DNA of 64,000 nt from Phycisphaerae bacterium. Its GTDB lineage: Bacteria > Planctomycetota > Phycisphaerae > UBA1845. The position numbers were made by a program, and so were the translations under genes. The notes beneath the pieces are model-generated. The model saw only the letters and a program-made list of their open reading frames with translations. It did not search any database and was not told where the DNA came from. Location of the stretch: positions 1 through 64,000 of the forward strand of contig JANQQK010000078.1 of assembly GCA_028289375.1 (NCBI GenBank). The letters run 5' to 3'. Every line of letters begins with the position of its first letter. The stretch's first letter is position 1. Shown piece after piece: positions 17,997 through 26,313 of this stretch.

Positions 17997-20222
17997 ATGA
18001 TGGAATTGACAATCTACGGTCGCGGCGGGCAGGGCGGCGTTACCCTCGCCAAACTCATCGCACAGGCGTACTTCCTCAAGGGCCGACACGCCCAGGCGTT
18101 CGGCGTCTACGCAGCCGAGCGATCCGGCGCGCCGTTGCAGGCGTACGTCCGGATATCCGACGAGGAAATCACCAACCACAATCAGATTCGCGAGCCGGAC
18201 CACGTCATCGTGCTCGATCGCACGCTCATCGGTCCAGCGAACCTGAAAGGCCTCAAGCAGGACGGTTGGATCATCCTCAACTCGCCCGATCCGCCGGACG
18301 CCTTCCAGCAGCAATTCAGTGGGCGACACGTCGCCACCATCGACGCCACGAGCATCGCGGTCGAAAACGGATTGGGCAGCCGAACCGTGCCGATTGTGAA
18401 CACGACCATGCTGGGCGCGGTGGCGAAGGTCTTCGATCTGGCGTTTGACGATGTTCAAGCGGCACTTGAGGCCATGCGCTTCGTCGGTCCCAACATCGCG
18501 GCAGCCGAGCGGGCATTCGCGGTCGTCGATGCCAAGGTGGTCATCGGCGAATTGATCGCCGCTGCTGCCGGTGGACCGATGGCCCCGCCGACGGGCTTGT
18601 TCGATGACCGCGTGGGCGAGCAACCGGCGATTCGCACCGGCACGTGGGCGACGCGTCGGCCTCACCGCCACACGTTGACACCGCCGTGCAATTTCGCGTG
18701 CCCCGCCGGCAACGACATTCAGGGATTCGTTGCCGCCGCTCGGGAAGAGGACTTCGATCGGGCGCTCGGCATTCTGATGGAAACATCACCGCTGCCGGCG
18801 GTCTGCGGACGGGTCTGCCCCGCGCCGTGCATGGACGCCTGCAACCGGGCGACGTTCGACGAGTCGGTCAACATCCGCGAGCTGGAACGCTATGTGGCTG
18901 ATCATGGAACGTGGAAGGCTGAGAAACCGCAGCGAATCGATGGCCCCGGCGTGGCGGTCGTCGGTTCCGGACCAGCCGGACTGAGCGCCGCGTACCATCT
19001 CGCCCGCTTCGGACACGCGGTGACGCTTTTCGAGAGCAGTGACGAACTGGGCGGCGTCATGCGTAACGGCATTCCGGAGTATCGCCTGCCGCACGATGTC
19101 CTCGATCGCGAGATCGACCGCATTCTTGACGTTGGCGTTGAAGCCCAGACGCAGCACAAGGTGGATCGCGCCGCGTTGCTCAAGATGTCGCACACGTTTG
19201 GCGCCGTCTTCATCGCGACAGGTCTGCAGGAATCGCGCTCGCTCAAACTGCATCAGCCGGACGACGGCCACGAATACGTGATGCAGGGCATCGATTTCCT
19301 CGACCGCGTGCACGCCGGCACCATGTCTATTCGGGACGAACACGTATTGGTCATCGGCGGCGGCAACACGGCCATCGACGCAGCCCGCAGCGCAAAGCGA
19401 TTACATGCGGCCAGCGTTCGCATCGTCTACCGCCGGACACGCGATGAGATGCCGGCCATCCGCGAGGAGATCGACGCGGCGATCATGGAGGGCGTCCATA
19501 TTGAGGAACTGGTGTCGCCCGTGTCGCTCCAACTTCACGAAGCGACACCTTGCCTTACCTGCCAGCGAATGAAACCGGGCGAACCGGACGCGTCGGGACG
19601 TCCCGCGCCGGTGCCGGAAGCGAGCGAGGATGCGTATTTCGACATGCGCTGTGACCGCGTCATTCTCGCCCTGGGCCAATCACCGGACTTGTCGATTCTG
19701 CCCGAAGGCGCGGAAGTCAAACACGAAGAGGCACTGCTTGGCTTGACCGGGGCGCCGGTCTTCTGCGGCGGTGACTTTGCGTCGAACGACGGAACGGTGT
19801 CAGCCGCCATCGGAAGCGGTCGTCACGCGGCGTTGCACATCCATCGCACGCTCACAGGCGAGGATTTGTTCCCGCCACCGGCAGAACCGGTGGCCGGTCC
19901 CGAGGAAATGACGACCTATGTCTTCACGCACACACCGAGCGAGCATGGTCCGACCATCGACACAAAGCTCCGTCGTCACACGTTCGAAGAGGTGCATCAG
20001 GGTTTCATCGACGATGGACAACATCAACCCGCCGTCGCCGAGGCGGAACGCTGCTTCAGTTGCGGCGTGTGCAACGGATGCGACCGCTGCATGAGCTATT
20101 GTCCCGAGGGCATCCTGATGCGGGACAACGACGGGTACCGTTTCAACTACGACTACTGCAAGGGTTGTGGCGTCTGTGCCACGCAATGCCCGCGTGGTGT
20201 GATCTACATGGCCGAGTTGTGA
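17997..20222 (+). CDS. 2-oxoacid:ferredoxin oxidoreductase gamma subunit fused to FAD/NAD(P) oxidoreductase and ferredoxin
   Basis: 741 residues in three modules. About 1-185: the gamma subunit of pyruvate/2-oxoacid:ferredoxin oxidoreductase (GRGGQGGVTLAKLIA, ERSGAPLQAYVRIS). About 215-620: a GltD-like NAD(P)-linked FAD oxidoreductase, with an N-terminal Fe-S region (CNFACPAGNDIQGF, CGRVCPAPCMDAC), FAD site GSGPAGLSAAYHLA and NAD(P) site GGGNTAIDAARSAKRL. C-terminal: a two-cluster ferredoxin (CGVCNGCDRCMSYCPEG and CKGCGVCATQCPRG), corresponding to PorD. GGGAGGG at 17982-17988 fixes ATG 17997. Alpha and beta subunit genes follow. The fusion suggests that electrons from oxoacid oxidation pass within one chain to NAD(P), or in reverse. 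Confidence 0.92.
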   Translation: MMELTIYGRGGQGGVTLAKLIAQAYFLKGRHAQAFGVYAAERSGAPLQAYVRISDEEITNHNQIREPDHVIVLDRTLIGPANLKGLKQDGWIILNSPDPPDAFQQQFSGRHVATIDATSIAVENGLGSRTVPIVNTTMLGAVAKVFDLAFDDVQAALEAMRFVGPNIAAAERAFAVVDAKVVIGELIAAAAGGPMAPPTGLFDDRVGEQPAIRTGTWATRRPHRHTLTPPCNFACPAGNDIQGFVAAAREEDFDRALGILMETSPLPAVCGRVCPAPCMDACNRATFDESVNIRELERYVADHGTWKAEKPQRIDGPGVAVVGSGPAGLSAAYHLARFGHAVTLFESSDELGGVMRNGIPEYRLPHDVLDREIDRILDVGVEAQTQHKVDRAALLKMSHTFGAVFIATGLQESRSLKLHQPDDGHEYVMQGIDFLDRVHAGTMSIRDEHVLVIGGGNTAIDAARSAKRLHAASVRIVYRRTRDEMPAIREEIDAAIMEGVHIEELVSPVSLQLHEATPCLTCQRMKPGEPDASGRPAPVPEASEDAYFDMRCDRVILALGQSPDLSILPEGAEVKHEEALLGLTGAPVFCGGDFASNDGTVSAAIGSGRHAALHIHRTLTGEDLFPPPAEPVAGPEEMTTYVFTHTPSEHGPTIDTKLRRHTFEEVHQGFIDDGQHQPAVAEAERCFSCGVCNGCDRCMSYCPEGILMRDNDGYRFNYDYCKGCGVCATQCPRGVIYMAEL

Positions 20223-20267
20223 TGCATCGTTTGGGAGCGAAGTGAAAACCTGATTTGGAGATAAACC

Positions 20268-21440
20268 GTGGCCCGAGCACTTGTCACAGGAAACAACGCC
20301 GCCGGTCATACGCTTGCCCTCGCGGGTGAAGCGAATCGGGTGGCCAGAGGGTGTGCGGCGGGCGCGTATCCGATCACGCCGCAGACGGAGATCATCGAGT
20401 TCCTTCGCGGATACGAATTCAGCAAGGGACGCATCGTGCCCGTTGAATCGGAGCACAGCGCCATGGGCGTCTGCATCGGTGCATCGCTCGGCGGAGCGCG
20501 GGCATTTACAGCCAGTTCGTCCAACGGGTTGGCCTACATGACCGAAAACGTGTTCGCCGCGGGGTATTACCGCCTGCCGATTGTGATGATCGCGGTCAAT
20601 CGCACGCTCGGTCCGCCGTGGAACATCTGGGTCGATCAGGGCGACAGCCTGATGCTTCGCGATGCGGCGTGGCTGCAGTTCTATACCGAGTCGCATCAGG
20701 ACCTGGTGGATACGATTCTGCTGGCATTCCGCGTGGCTGAAGATGAACGCGTGATGCTGCCGGTGATCGTCGCCATGGATGGATTCATCACGTCGCACAC
20801 GCAAATGGTGGTCGACCTGCCGGAGCAGGAGCAGGTCGATCGGTTCCTGCCGGCCTGCCATGTGCCGCATCGATTGCGTCACGATCATCCTGCCACGGTC
20901 GGCGGGCTGACGTGGCCTCGCGAGACGGAGCGGCATCGTCATGACATTCAGTTGTCGATGGAGCGCGCGCCGGAGGTATTGGCCGACGCGGTGGATGAGT
21001 TTGAGCAGGTATTCGATCGTCGTCCGCATGGCGTGTTTGCAGCCGAACACACCGATGACGCCGACGCAATCATCATCGCGTCCAACACGATGGCGAGAAC
21101 GCTGCGGCGTGTCGTTCGGGCACGTCGCGACAAGGGCGAGCGCGTCGGCATGATCGATCTGAAGCTTTTCAGGCCGTTCCCACGTGAACAACTGCTCGAT
21201 GCCATCGGCGATACGAAGCGCGTCGGCGTGTTGGATCGCAACCACTCGCCTGGTTCCGGTGGCGTCTTCTGGCAGGAGGTGTCCGCGACGCTGCAGCGTC
21301 AACCCGACGTTGTCGTGCAGGACTACATTGTCGGGCTTGGCGGCGGGGATGTGACGCCCGAGGTGATTGATCGCATCGTTGATGATCTCATGGAACGCAG
21401 CAGCGCCGATGAGCCGCGCTGGGAGGAGGTGGCCGTATGA
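20268..21440 (+). CDS. porA: pyruvate/2-oxoacid:ferredoxin oxidoreductase alpha subunit
   Basis: 390 residues, the usual PorA length. AAGAYPITPQTEIIEFL near residue 30 and the VESEHSAMGVCIGASLGGARAFTASS region are diagnostic of the pyrimidine-binding domain of the alpha subunit. NRTLGPPWNIWVDQGDSL is also typical. Start is GTG 20268, with TTGGAG at 20255-20260. The gene sits between the fused gamma/delta gene (45 bases upstream) and the beta gene (ATGA overlap downstream). Pyruvate is the likeliest substrate by similarity, but the specificity is inference. Confidence 0.92.
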   Translation: MARALVTGNNAAGHTLALAGEANRVARGCAAGAYPITPQTEIIEFLRGYEFSKGRIVPVESEHSAMGVCIGASLGGARAFTASSSNGLAYMTENVFAAGYYRLPIVMIAVNRTLGPPWNIWVDQGDSLMLRDAAWLQFYTESHQDLVDTILLAFRVAEDERVMLPVIVAMDGFITSHTQMVVDLPEQEQVDRFLPACHVPHRLRHDHPATVGGLTWPRETERHRHDIQLSMERAPEVLADAVDEFEQVFDRRPHGVFAAEHTDDADAIIIASNTMARTLRRVVRARRDKGERVGMIDLKLFRPFPREQLLDAIGDTKRVGVLDRNHSPGSGGVFWQEVSATLQRQPDVVVQDYIVGLGGGDVTPEVIDRIVDDLMERSSADEPRWEEVAV

Positions 21441-22345
21441 CCACGCAAGTTGCAGAACACGACCAGCCGCGTTGCGAATCGGTGCTCCGACCCGGCAACA
21501 CGAATTGCGCGGGCTGCGGCATGTCGATCGGTTTCCAGTTGCTCGACCAGGCCCTCGAACGCGAACCTGCATCGCTGGTGATTCCCGCATGCTGCGGCAT
21601 CGTGACGGCCGGCGCGTTTCCGACCAGTGCCTACGGTGTGCCGACGGCGGCGAGCACCTTCGCCAGCTCACCAGCCGTGGCGACGGGACTCTGCTCCATC
21701 GCCGATCTCAACGAGGAAGATCATCCGGTGATCTGCTGGGCCGGTGACGGCGGCACGTACGACATCGGATTGGCCACGCTGTCTGCCGCGGCGGAGCGCA
21801 ACGAGAACATGATCTACGTCTGCTACGACAACGAGATCTACGGCAACACCGGCGGGCAGCGCAGCGGTGCCACCCCCGAAGGTGTGCGCACGACCACGAC
21901 CCCGCGCGGCAAGCTCGAACCGAAGAAAGACATCATGGCCATGATGGTCGCGCACCGCATTCCGTACGCAGCCACGCTGTCGGTCGCCCATCGCGATGAC
22001 TTCCTGCGTAAGATCCACCTGGCGCGGAAGACGCCGGGTTTTCGCTTCCTGCACATGCTGTCGCCATGCCCGACCGGGTGGAAATCCGAGCCGGACGAGA
22101 GCATCGACCTGATTCGCTACGCGGTCGGGTCGGGACTGTTCCCGCTCTATGAGGTGTTCGACGGTCGACGGTATCGCCTGAATGCGAAACCGGACGGCAC
22201 ACCGCTGGATGAGTATGCCACGCGACAGCGACGCTACACCGGAGCGCACGTCGATCTCGATGCGTTGCAAGACAGCGTGGACATGCAGTGGCGGTATCTC
22301 AACACGATGTTCGAGGCCTTTCCCGCCATTGGCGATGACGCCTGA
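21437..22345 (+). CDS. porB: pyruvate/2-oxoacid:ferredoxin oxidoreductase beta subunit (TPP-binding)
   Basis: 302 residues. The thiamine-diphosphate motif runs from GDGGTYD to the downstream Asn-containing YDNEIYGNTGGQRSG. An N-terminal CAGC and later CCG and SPCPTGW cysteines are placed as expected for ligands of the subunit's 4Fe-4S cluster. The ATG overlaps the porA stop (ATGA at 21437-21440), so translation is coupled. With the alpha and the fused gamma/FAD/ferredoxin polypeptides it forms a complete oxidoreductase: oxidative decarboxylation of pyruvate to acetyl-CoA with ferredoxin or, through the fused module, NAD(P) as acceptor. Confidence 0.93.
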   Translation: MTTQVAEHDQPRCESVLRPGNTNCAGCGMSIGFQLLDQALEREPASLVIPACCGIVTAGAFPTSAYGVPTAASTFASSPAVATGLCSIADLNEEDHPVICWAGDGGTYDIGLATLSAAAERNENMIYVCYDNEIYGNTGGQRSGATPEGVRTTTTPRGKLEPKKDIMAMMVAHRIPYAATLSVAHRDDFLRKIHLARKTPGFRFLHMLSPCPTGWKSEPDESIDLIRYAVGSGLFPLYEVFDGRRYRLNAKPDGTPLDEYATRQRRYTGAHVDLDALQDSVDMQWRYLNTMFEAFPAIGDDA

Positions 22346-22386
22346 TCGGGAGACGAATCGGAAGTTGGTCAAATGCCCGTTGGCGA

Positions 22387-24306
22387 TCAGGTCGCCGCGG
22401 GTACTTTTGTTTTGGGGTATCCGATGGTGGTCAGTACGCCGGCGATGTCGTCGAGCGTGGTCGTGTCGTCAATGGTGGCCGGCATTCGGAAGTCACGCCC
22501 GTCGGCGATTGATTTCATCGTCCCGCGGAGAATCTTGCCGGAACGTGTCTTGGGCAGTCGCCGCACGATCGCCGCCTGACGGAAGCACGCGATCGGGCCA
22601 ATGCGTTCGCGGACCATCCTGACCAGCTCCGCCGTGATGTCATCGGCGTCTTGGGCGGCATCCGATTTGAGCACGACCAGCCCGATGGGCACTTCGCCCT
22701 TCAATGCATCCTGCACCCCGATTACCGCACATTCCGCAACGGCTGGGTGGGACGAGAGAACTTCCTCCATGCCGCCCGTGGAGAGACGATGGCCTGCGAC
22801 GTTGATGATGTCATCCACGCGACTCATAACGTAGAGATACCCGTCCTCGTCGCGGTAGCCGGCGTCACCGGTGACGTAGTAGCCCGGGAACGTCTCGAGA
22901 TACGACGACTTGTACCCGTCATCGTTGTGCCACAGCGTCGGCAGGCAGCCAGGCGGGAGTGGGAGCTTGACGACGATTTGGCCGGTGTCGTTGTCTGGCA
23001 CTTCGCGACCACCTTCGTCCACCACACTCACGTCGTAGCCGGGAACTGGTGTCGCCGGGGATCCGGGCTTGATTGGCAGTTGCCCGAAGCCGAGGCAGTT
23101 GGCCGCGATGGGCCAGCCTGTTTCCGTTTGCCACCAATGGTCGATGATGGGAACGTTGAGCATCTCCTGCGACCATGCAAGCGTGTCGGGATCGCAGCGT
23201 TCTCCGGCGAGGAAGAGCGCGCGCAAGCTGGCGATGTCCTGTGGGTTCAGCAATTCACCGTGCGGGTCGTCGCGCTTGATCGCGCGGATGGCGGTCGGGG
23301 CGACGAAAAGTGTGTTCACGCCGTGGTCGCGAATGACGCGCCAGAAAGCGCCCGCGTCGGGCGTGCCGACGGGTTTTCCTTCGTAGAGAATTGTCGTGCA
23401 GCCTCGTAGTAGCGGGCCATAAATGATGTAGGAATGGCCAACGACCCAGCCGATGTCCGAAGCGGCCCAGAAGACGTCGCCAGCGTCGGCGTTGTAGATT
23501 GCCTTCATGCTCCATTTCAGTGCGACGGCGTGTCCACCGTTGTCGCGCACGACACCCTTCGGCACGCCCGTCGTTCCGGACGTGTAGAGCACGTAGAGCG
23601 GATCGGTCGAATCGACGGGAACGCAGTCGGCTGGCGTCGCATCGTTGAGAGCGTCGTGCCAGTCGATGTCGCGGCCTTCGTGCATTTCCGCCTGCAATTG
23701 TGGACGCTGCAGGATAATGCAATGCTGCGGTTGGTTCTCAGCCAGTGCGAGGGCCTTGTCGAGCAGTGGCTTGTAGGCGACGACGCGGTTCGGCTCGATG
23801 CCGCAAGAGGCTGACACGATGACTTTGGGTTGGGTGTCGTTGATGCGAATGGCCAGCTCATTGGCGGCGAAACCGCCGAAGACAACGGAATGGATCGCAC
23901 CGATCCGGGCGCAGGCGAGCATGGCGACGACCGCTTCGGGGACCATGGGCATGTAGAGAACCACGCGGTCGCCTTTCTCGACGCCGAGTTTCAGCAGGGC
24001 ACCGGCGAAGCGTGCGACGTGGTCGAGGAGTTCTGTGTAGGTGAATCGGCGGACCGAATCGGTGACCGGACTGTCATAGACGAGGGCCAACTGATCGCCG
24101 CGGCCGCCCTGGACGTGGACATCGAGCGCGTTGAAGCAGGTGTTCAGTTTCCCGCCCGTGAACCAGCGATATAGCGGTGCGTCGGTGTCGTCGAGCACGC
24201 GATCCCACCGACGATCCCAGGTGATGTCCTGAGCCAGTTCAGCCCAGAATTCGTTGGGATCGGAGAGGCTTCGCAGATGGGCGGACTCCTGGGTCTGGTC
24301 GGTCAT
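22387..24306 (-). CDS. acyl-CoA synthetase, propionyl/acetyl-CoA ligase type
   Basis: 639 residues of the ANL superfamily, AMP-forming. The N-terminal cap contains YRWFTGGKLNTCFNALD, the P-loop-like motif is YTSGTTGVPKGV, the A5 region is IDHWWQTETGWPI (a form typical of propionyl-CoA synthetase PrpE-like enzymes), and the catalytic Lys is in RSGKILRGT near the end. It activates a short-chain acid with ATP and CoA. ATG 24306 has AGGAG at the proper distance; the longer open frame upstream to 24486 is not needed. It faces the por operon tail to tail, and both work at acetyl/propionyl-CoA level. Confidence 0.9.
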   Translation of the reverse strand: MTDQTQESAHLRSLSDPNEFWAELAQDITWDRRWDRVLDDTDAPLYRWFTGGKLNTCFNALDVHVQGGRGDQLALVYDSPVTDSVRRFTYTELLDHVARFAGALLKLGVEKGDRVVLYMPMVPEAVVAMLACARIGAIHSVVFGGFAANELAIRINDTQPKVIVSASCGIEPNRVVAYKPLLDKALALAENQPQHCIILQRPQLQAEMHEGRDIDWHDALNDATPADCVPVDSTDPLYVLYTSGTTGVPKGVVRDNGGHAVALKWSMKAIYNADAGDVFWAASDIGWVVGHSYIIYGPLLRGCTTILYEGKPVGTPDAGAFWRVIRDHGVNTLFVAPTAIRAIKRDDPHGELLNPQDIASLRALFLAGERCDPDTLAWSQEMLNVPIIDHWWQTETGWPIAANCLGFGQLPIKPGSPATPVPGYDVSVVDEGGREVPDNDTGQIVVKLPLPPGCLPTLWHNDDGYKSSYLETFPGYYVTGDAGYRDEDGYLYVMSRVDDIINVAGHRLSTGGMEEVLSSHPAVAECAVIGVQDALKGEVPIGLVVLKSDAAQDADDITAELVRMVRERIGPIACFRQAAIVRRLPKTRSGKILRGTMKSIADGRDFRMPATIDDTTTLDDIAGVLTTIGYPKTKVPAAT

Positions 24307-24574
24307 GGGATTTGCTCCTGTGGGGTGGGGGCAGGAACGATTCCGATCGAAGGGTTGCTCGGAAGGGTACTTGGGAATCGTCCCGCCCCAGGGCATAGGT
24401 GACAAAATTGTGCCGAACTGTGATGCAAGTCGCGTGCCAGTCCGAGATTGGGGCCAGGCTGCGTCATGAATCGCGGCTGTGAGCACGCTGGGCGGTTCTG
24501 GGGTGGACCATTGCGGGAAATCGCCGCCGGTGGTTGGTCAGATCACACAGTGTCGCGGCGAGTCGAGTCGTGCT

Positions 24575-25138
24575 TCAAAGATTTCCGTACGTTGTTGTGA
24601 TCGGCGGTGACGCAGGTGGCGGTCTCGTCGGCGTTCGGGCGGCTTGCCACCAGGCGACCAGCCCGCTGACGACGCCCGTGACCAGCAGGACGAGCAGCAG
24701 GATCGCGGCCGACCGGTGGGGCGGTGATGGTGGTCGCGTCTTGCTGATGATGTCGATGCGGAGTTCCTCATCGGGATCGAATGTCGCCCCGCACTCGGGA
24801 CATCGTGTGTCCGTCAGGCCATGAAGGTCGTAGCCACACTCGCGGCAGGTGAACATGCGGCGTTCGAGCAGGATGATGCTGTCGAGGAAATAGAATACGA
24901 CGGCCATCGACGCAACCATGCTGCCATATTGGACCAGCGGACCATATCGGTGCAGGCCGAAGTACGCCATCGCCCCGATGTAGATCGCGACCCAGAAGCA
25001 GACGATGGTGATTCGACGACCAAGGGAGATGCCCAGGATCGAGCTGCAAATGTCGCACGTGAACCTGCCCCAAGCTGGTGTGCGAAAGGCTCGCCACCAG
25101 GAAACGGGTTCACGACAGTTGGGGCAGTTGCGGGCCAT
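24575..25138 (-). CDS. membrane protein with two zinc ribbons
   Basis: 187 residues. The first zinc ribbon (CPNCREPVSWWRAF ... FTCDIC) is followed by two helices (about 46-95). A second ribbon (FTCRECGYDLHGLTDTRCPECG, about 97-118) is of the standard planctomycete type, and a last helix lies near 143-163. Function unknown. The start is uncertain: ATG 25138 begins naturally at MARNCPNC but lacks a clear ribosome-binding site; an in-frame ATG at 25204 has a GCAGG upstream. It diverges from the amidotransferase gene. Confidence 0.75.
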   Translation of the reverse strand: MARNCPNCREPVSWWRAFRTPAWGRFTCDICSSILGISLGRRITIVCFWVAIYIGAMAYFGLHRYGPLVQYGSMVASMAVVFYFLDSIILLERRMFTCRECGYDLHGLTDTRCPECGATFDPDEELRIDIISKTRPPSPPHRSAAILLLVLLVTGVVSGLVAWWQAARTPTRPPPASPPITTTYGNL

Positions 25139-25329
25139 CGGTCGTACATTCGGATACTGTTGTCTCGGAGTTGTGTCGCGATTCCGCAATGCAACGTACG
25201 CCATGCCTGCGAATGAGCCAAATCGATTCCTGTATCAATGTGTGCGCGTGAATGGGTCTGACGCGTTGCCCGCCGCCGGAATTGTGCTTGCCCTCGCGTT
25301 GATGTCGCGGGATAGTCGGTTGAATTCCG

Positions 25330-26079
25330 ATGGTGCGAGGGCCTCAAACGGTGAAACGCCCCAAAATCCTGTTGCTGCAGGCGCGTGACGCTGATGATCC
25401 GATGGCGGATCACGAGCGATTGTGTTTTGTTCGACAGGCTGGTCTGCAACCGGAGCAGATCGACATTCACGATCTCGTGCAAGGTCCACCGCGCGACGCG
25501 GTCGTGGCGAGGTATGACGCGCTCTTTGTCGGCGGTGCGGGCGATTACTACGTGTCGAAGCGGAACCTGCCACGGTTCGATGAGGTAATCGCGTTCTTCG
25601 CTGATCTCACGGAAACGGGGCGGCCGATGTTCGCCTCCTGCTTTGGGTTTCATTGCCTGGTACATGCGTTGGGTGGCGAGATCATCAACGACAATCCGAA
25701 CACCGAGGTTGGCACGTATCCGCTGACACTGACCGACGCTGGCGCGGCTGACGAGCTGTTCCGAATCCTGCCCCGCGTATTCAACGCTCAGGAAGGGCAC
25801 AAGGACCGCGCCGACCGTCTGCCACCTGGTGTCGACAATCTCGCATCGAGTGAGCGAAGTCCGCTGCAGGCGTTTCGCATACCCGGCCAACCCATCTGGG
25901 CCACCCAGTTTCACCCGGAATTGGACCAGGAGGCAAATCTTCATCGATTTCATCACTATCTTCGGGGCTACTCGGCTGTCTTAAGTGAAGAAGATCGACG
26001 TACGGCGTTGAGCCGATTTCAGGAGTCGCCCGAGACATCGCGTCTGCTGCCGGCGTTTCTGCGCCTGGTTTTGGGTTAG
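25330..26079 (+). CDS. class I glutamine amidotransferase-like protein
   Basis: 249 residues. The catalytic triad of class I glutamine amidotransferases is visible: Cys in ASCFGFHCLVHALGG (about 104), and His-x-Glu in TQFHPELD (about 197-199). VGGAGDYYVS occupies the position of the usual GG-P-x-S strand. These stand-alone domains are related to GuaA N-terminal halves and gamma-glutamyl-type hydrolases; the acceptor is unknown. ATG 25330 is used; GTG 25351 (VKRPKILLL) would be a compact alternative start. The C-terminal 40 residues are an extra helical tail. Confidence 0.85.
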   Translation: MVRGPQTVKRPKILLLQARDADDPMADHERLCFVRQAGLQPEQIDIHDLVQGPPRDAVVARYDALFVGGAGDYYVSKRNLPRFDEVIAFFADLTETGRPMFASCFGFHCLVHALGGEIINDNPNTEVGTYPLTLTDAGAADELFRILPRVFNAQEGHKDRADRLPPGVDNLASSERSPLQAFRIPGQPIWATQFHPELDQEANLHRFHHYLRGYSAVLSEEDRRTALSRFQESPETSRLLPAFLRLVLG

Positions 26080-26153
26080 GGGTTGATCGTTCTTGTGGGC
26101 GGGAGATGTGGTTTGCGGGGTGGAATTTTGCGATTCGTCGCTTGCAACCTGAA

Positions 26154-26170
26154 AAAGTAAGACTTACTTT
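26154..26170. promoter_or_regulatory. AT-rich dyad, candidate operator upstream of vgrG
   Basis: AAAGTAAG (26154-26161) and CTTACTTT (26163-26170) are perfect inverted repeats around one A, a 17-bp dyad in otherwise GC-rich DNA, 144 bases before the vgrG start. It has no T-tract and follows the amidotransferase stop by 75 bases, so a repressor or activator site for the VgrG cassette is likelier than a terminator. Confidence 0.45.
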
Positions 26171-26313
26171 CAATCGTGGGCGACACGGGCGTTGAGCGTG
26201 CCATAGAATGGCGGGGCGGTCGCGTCAGGGGTGTCGCGAAAACATTCTGCACTCGCGGGCGAAGACGGGAAGAACTGCGCGACATGCGCGATTTCCCTCC
26301 CGGAGGTGAGCCA

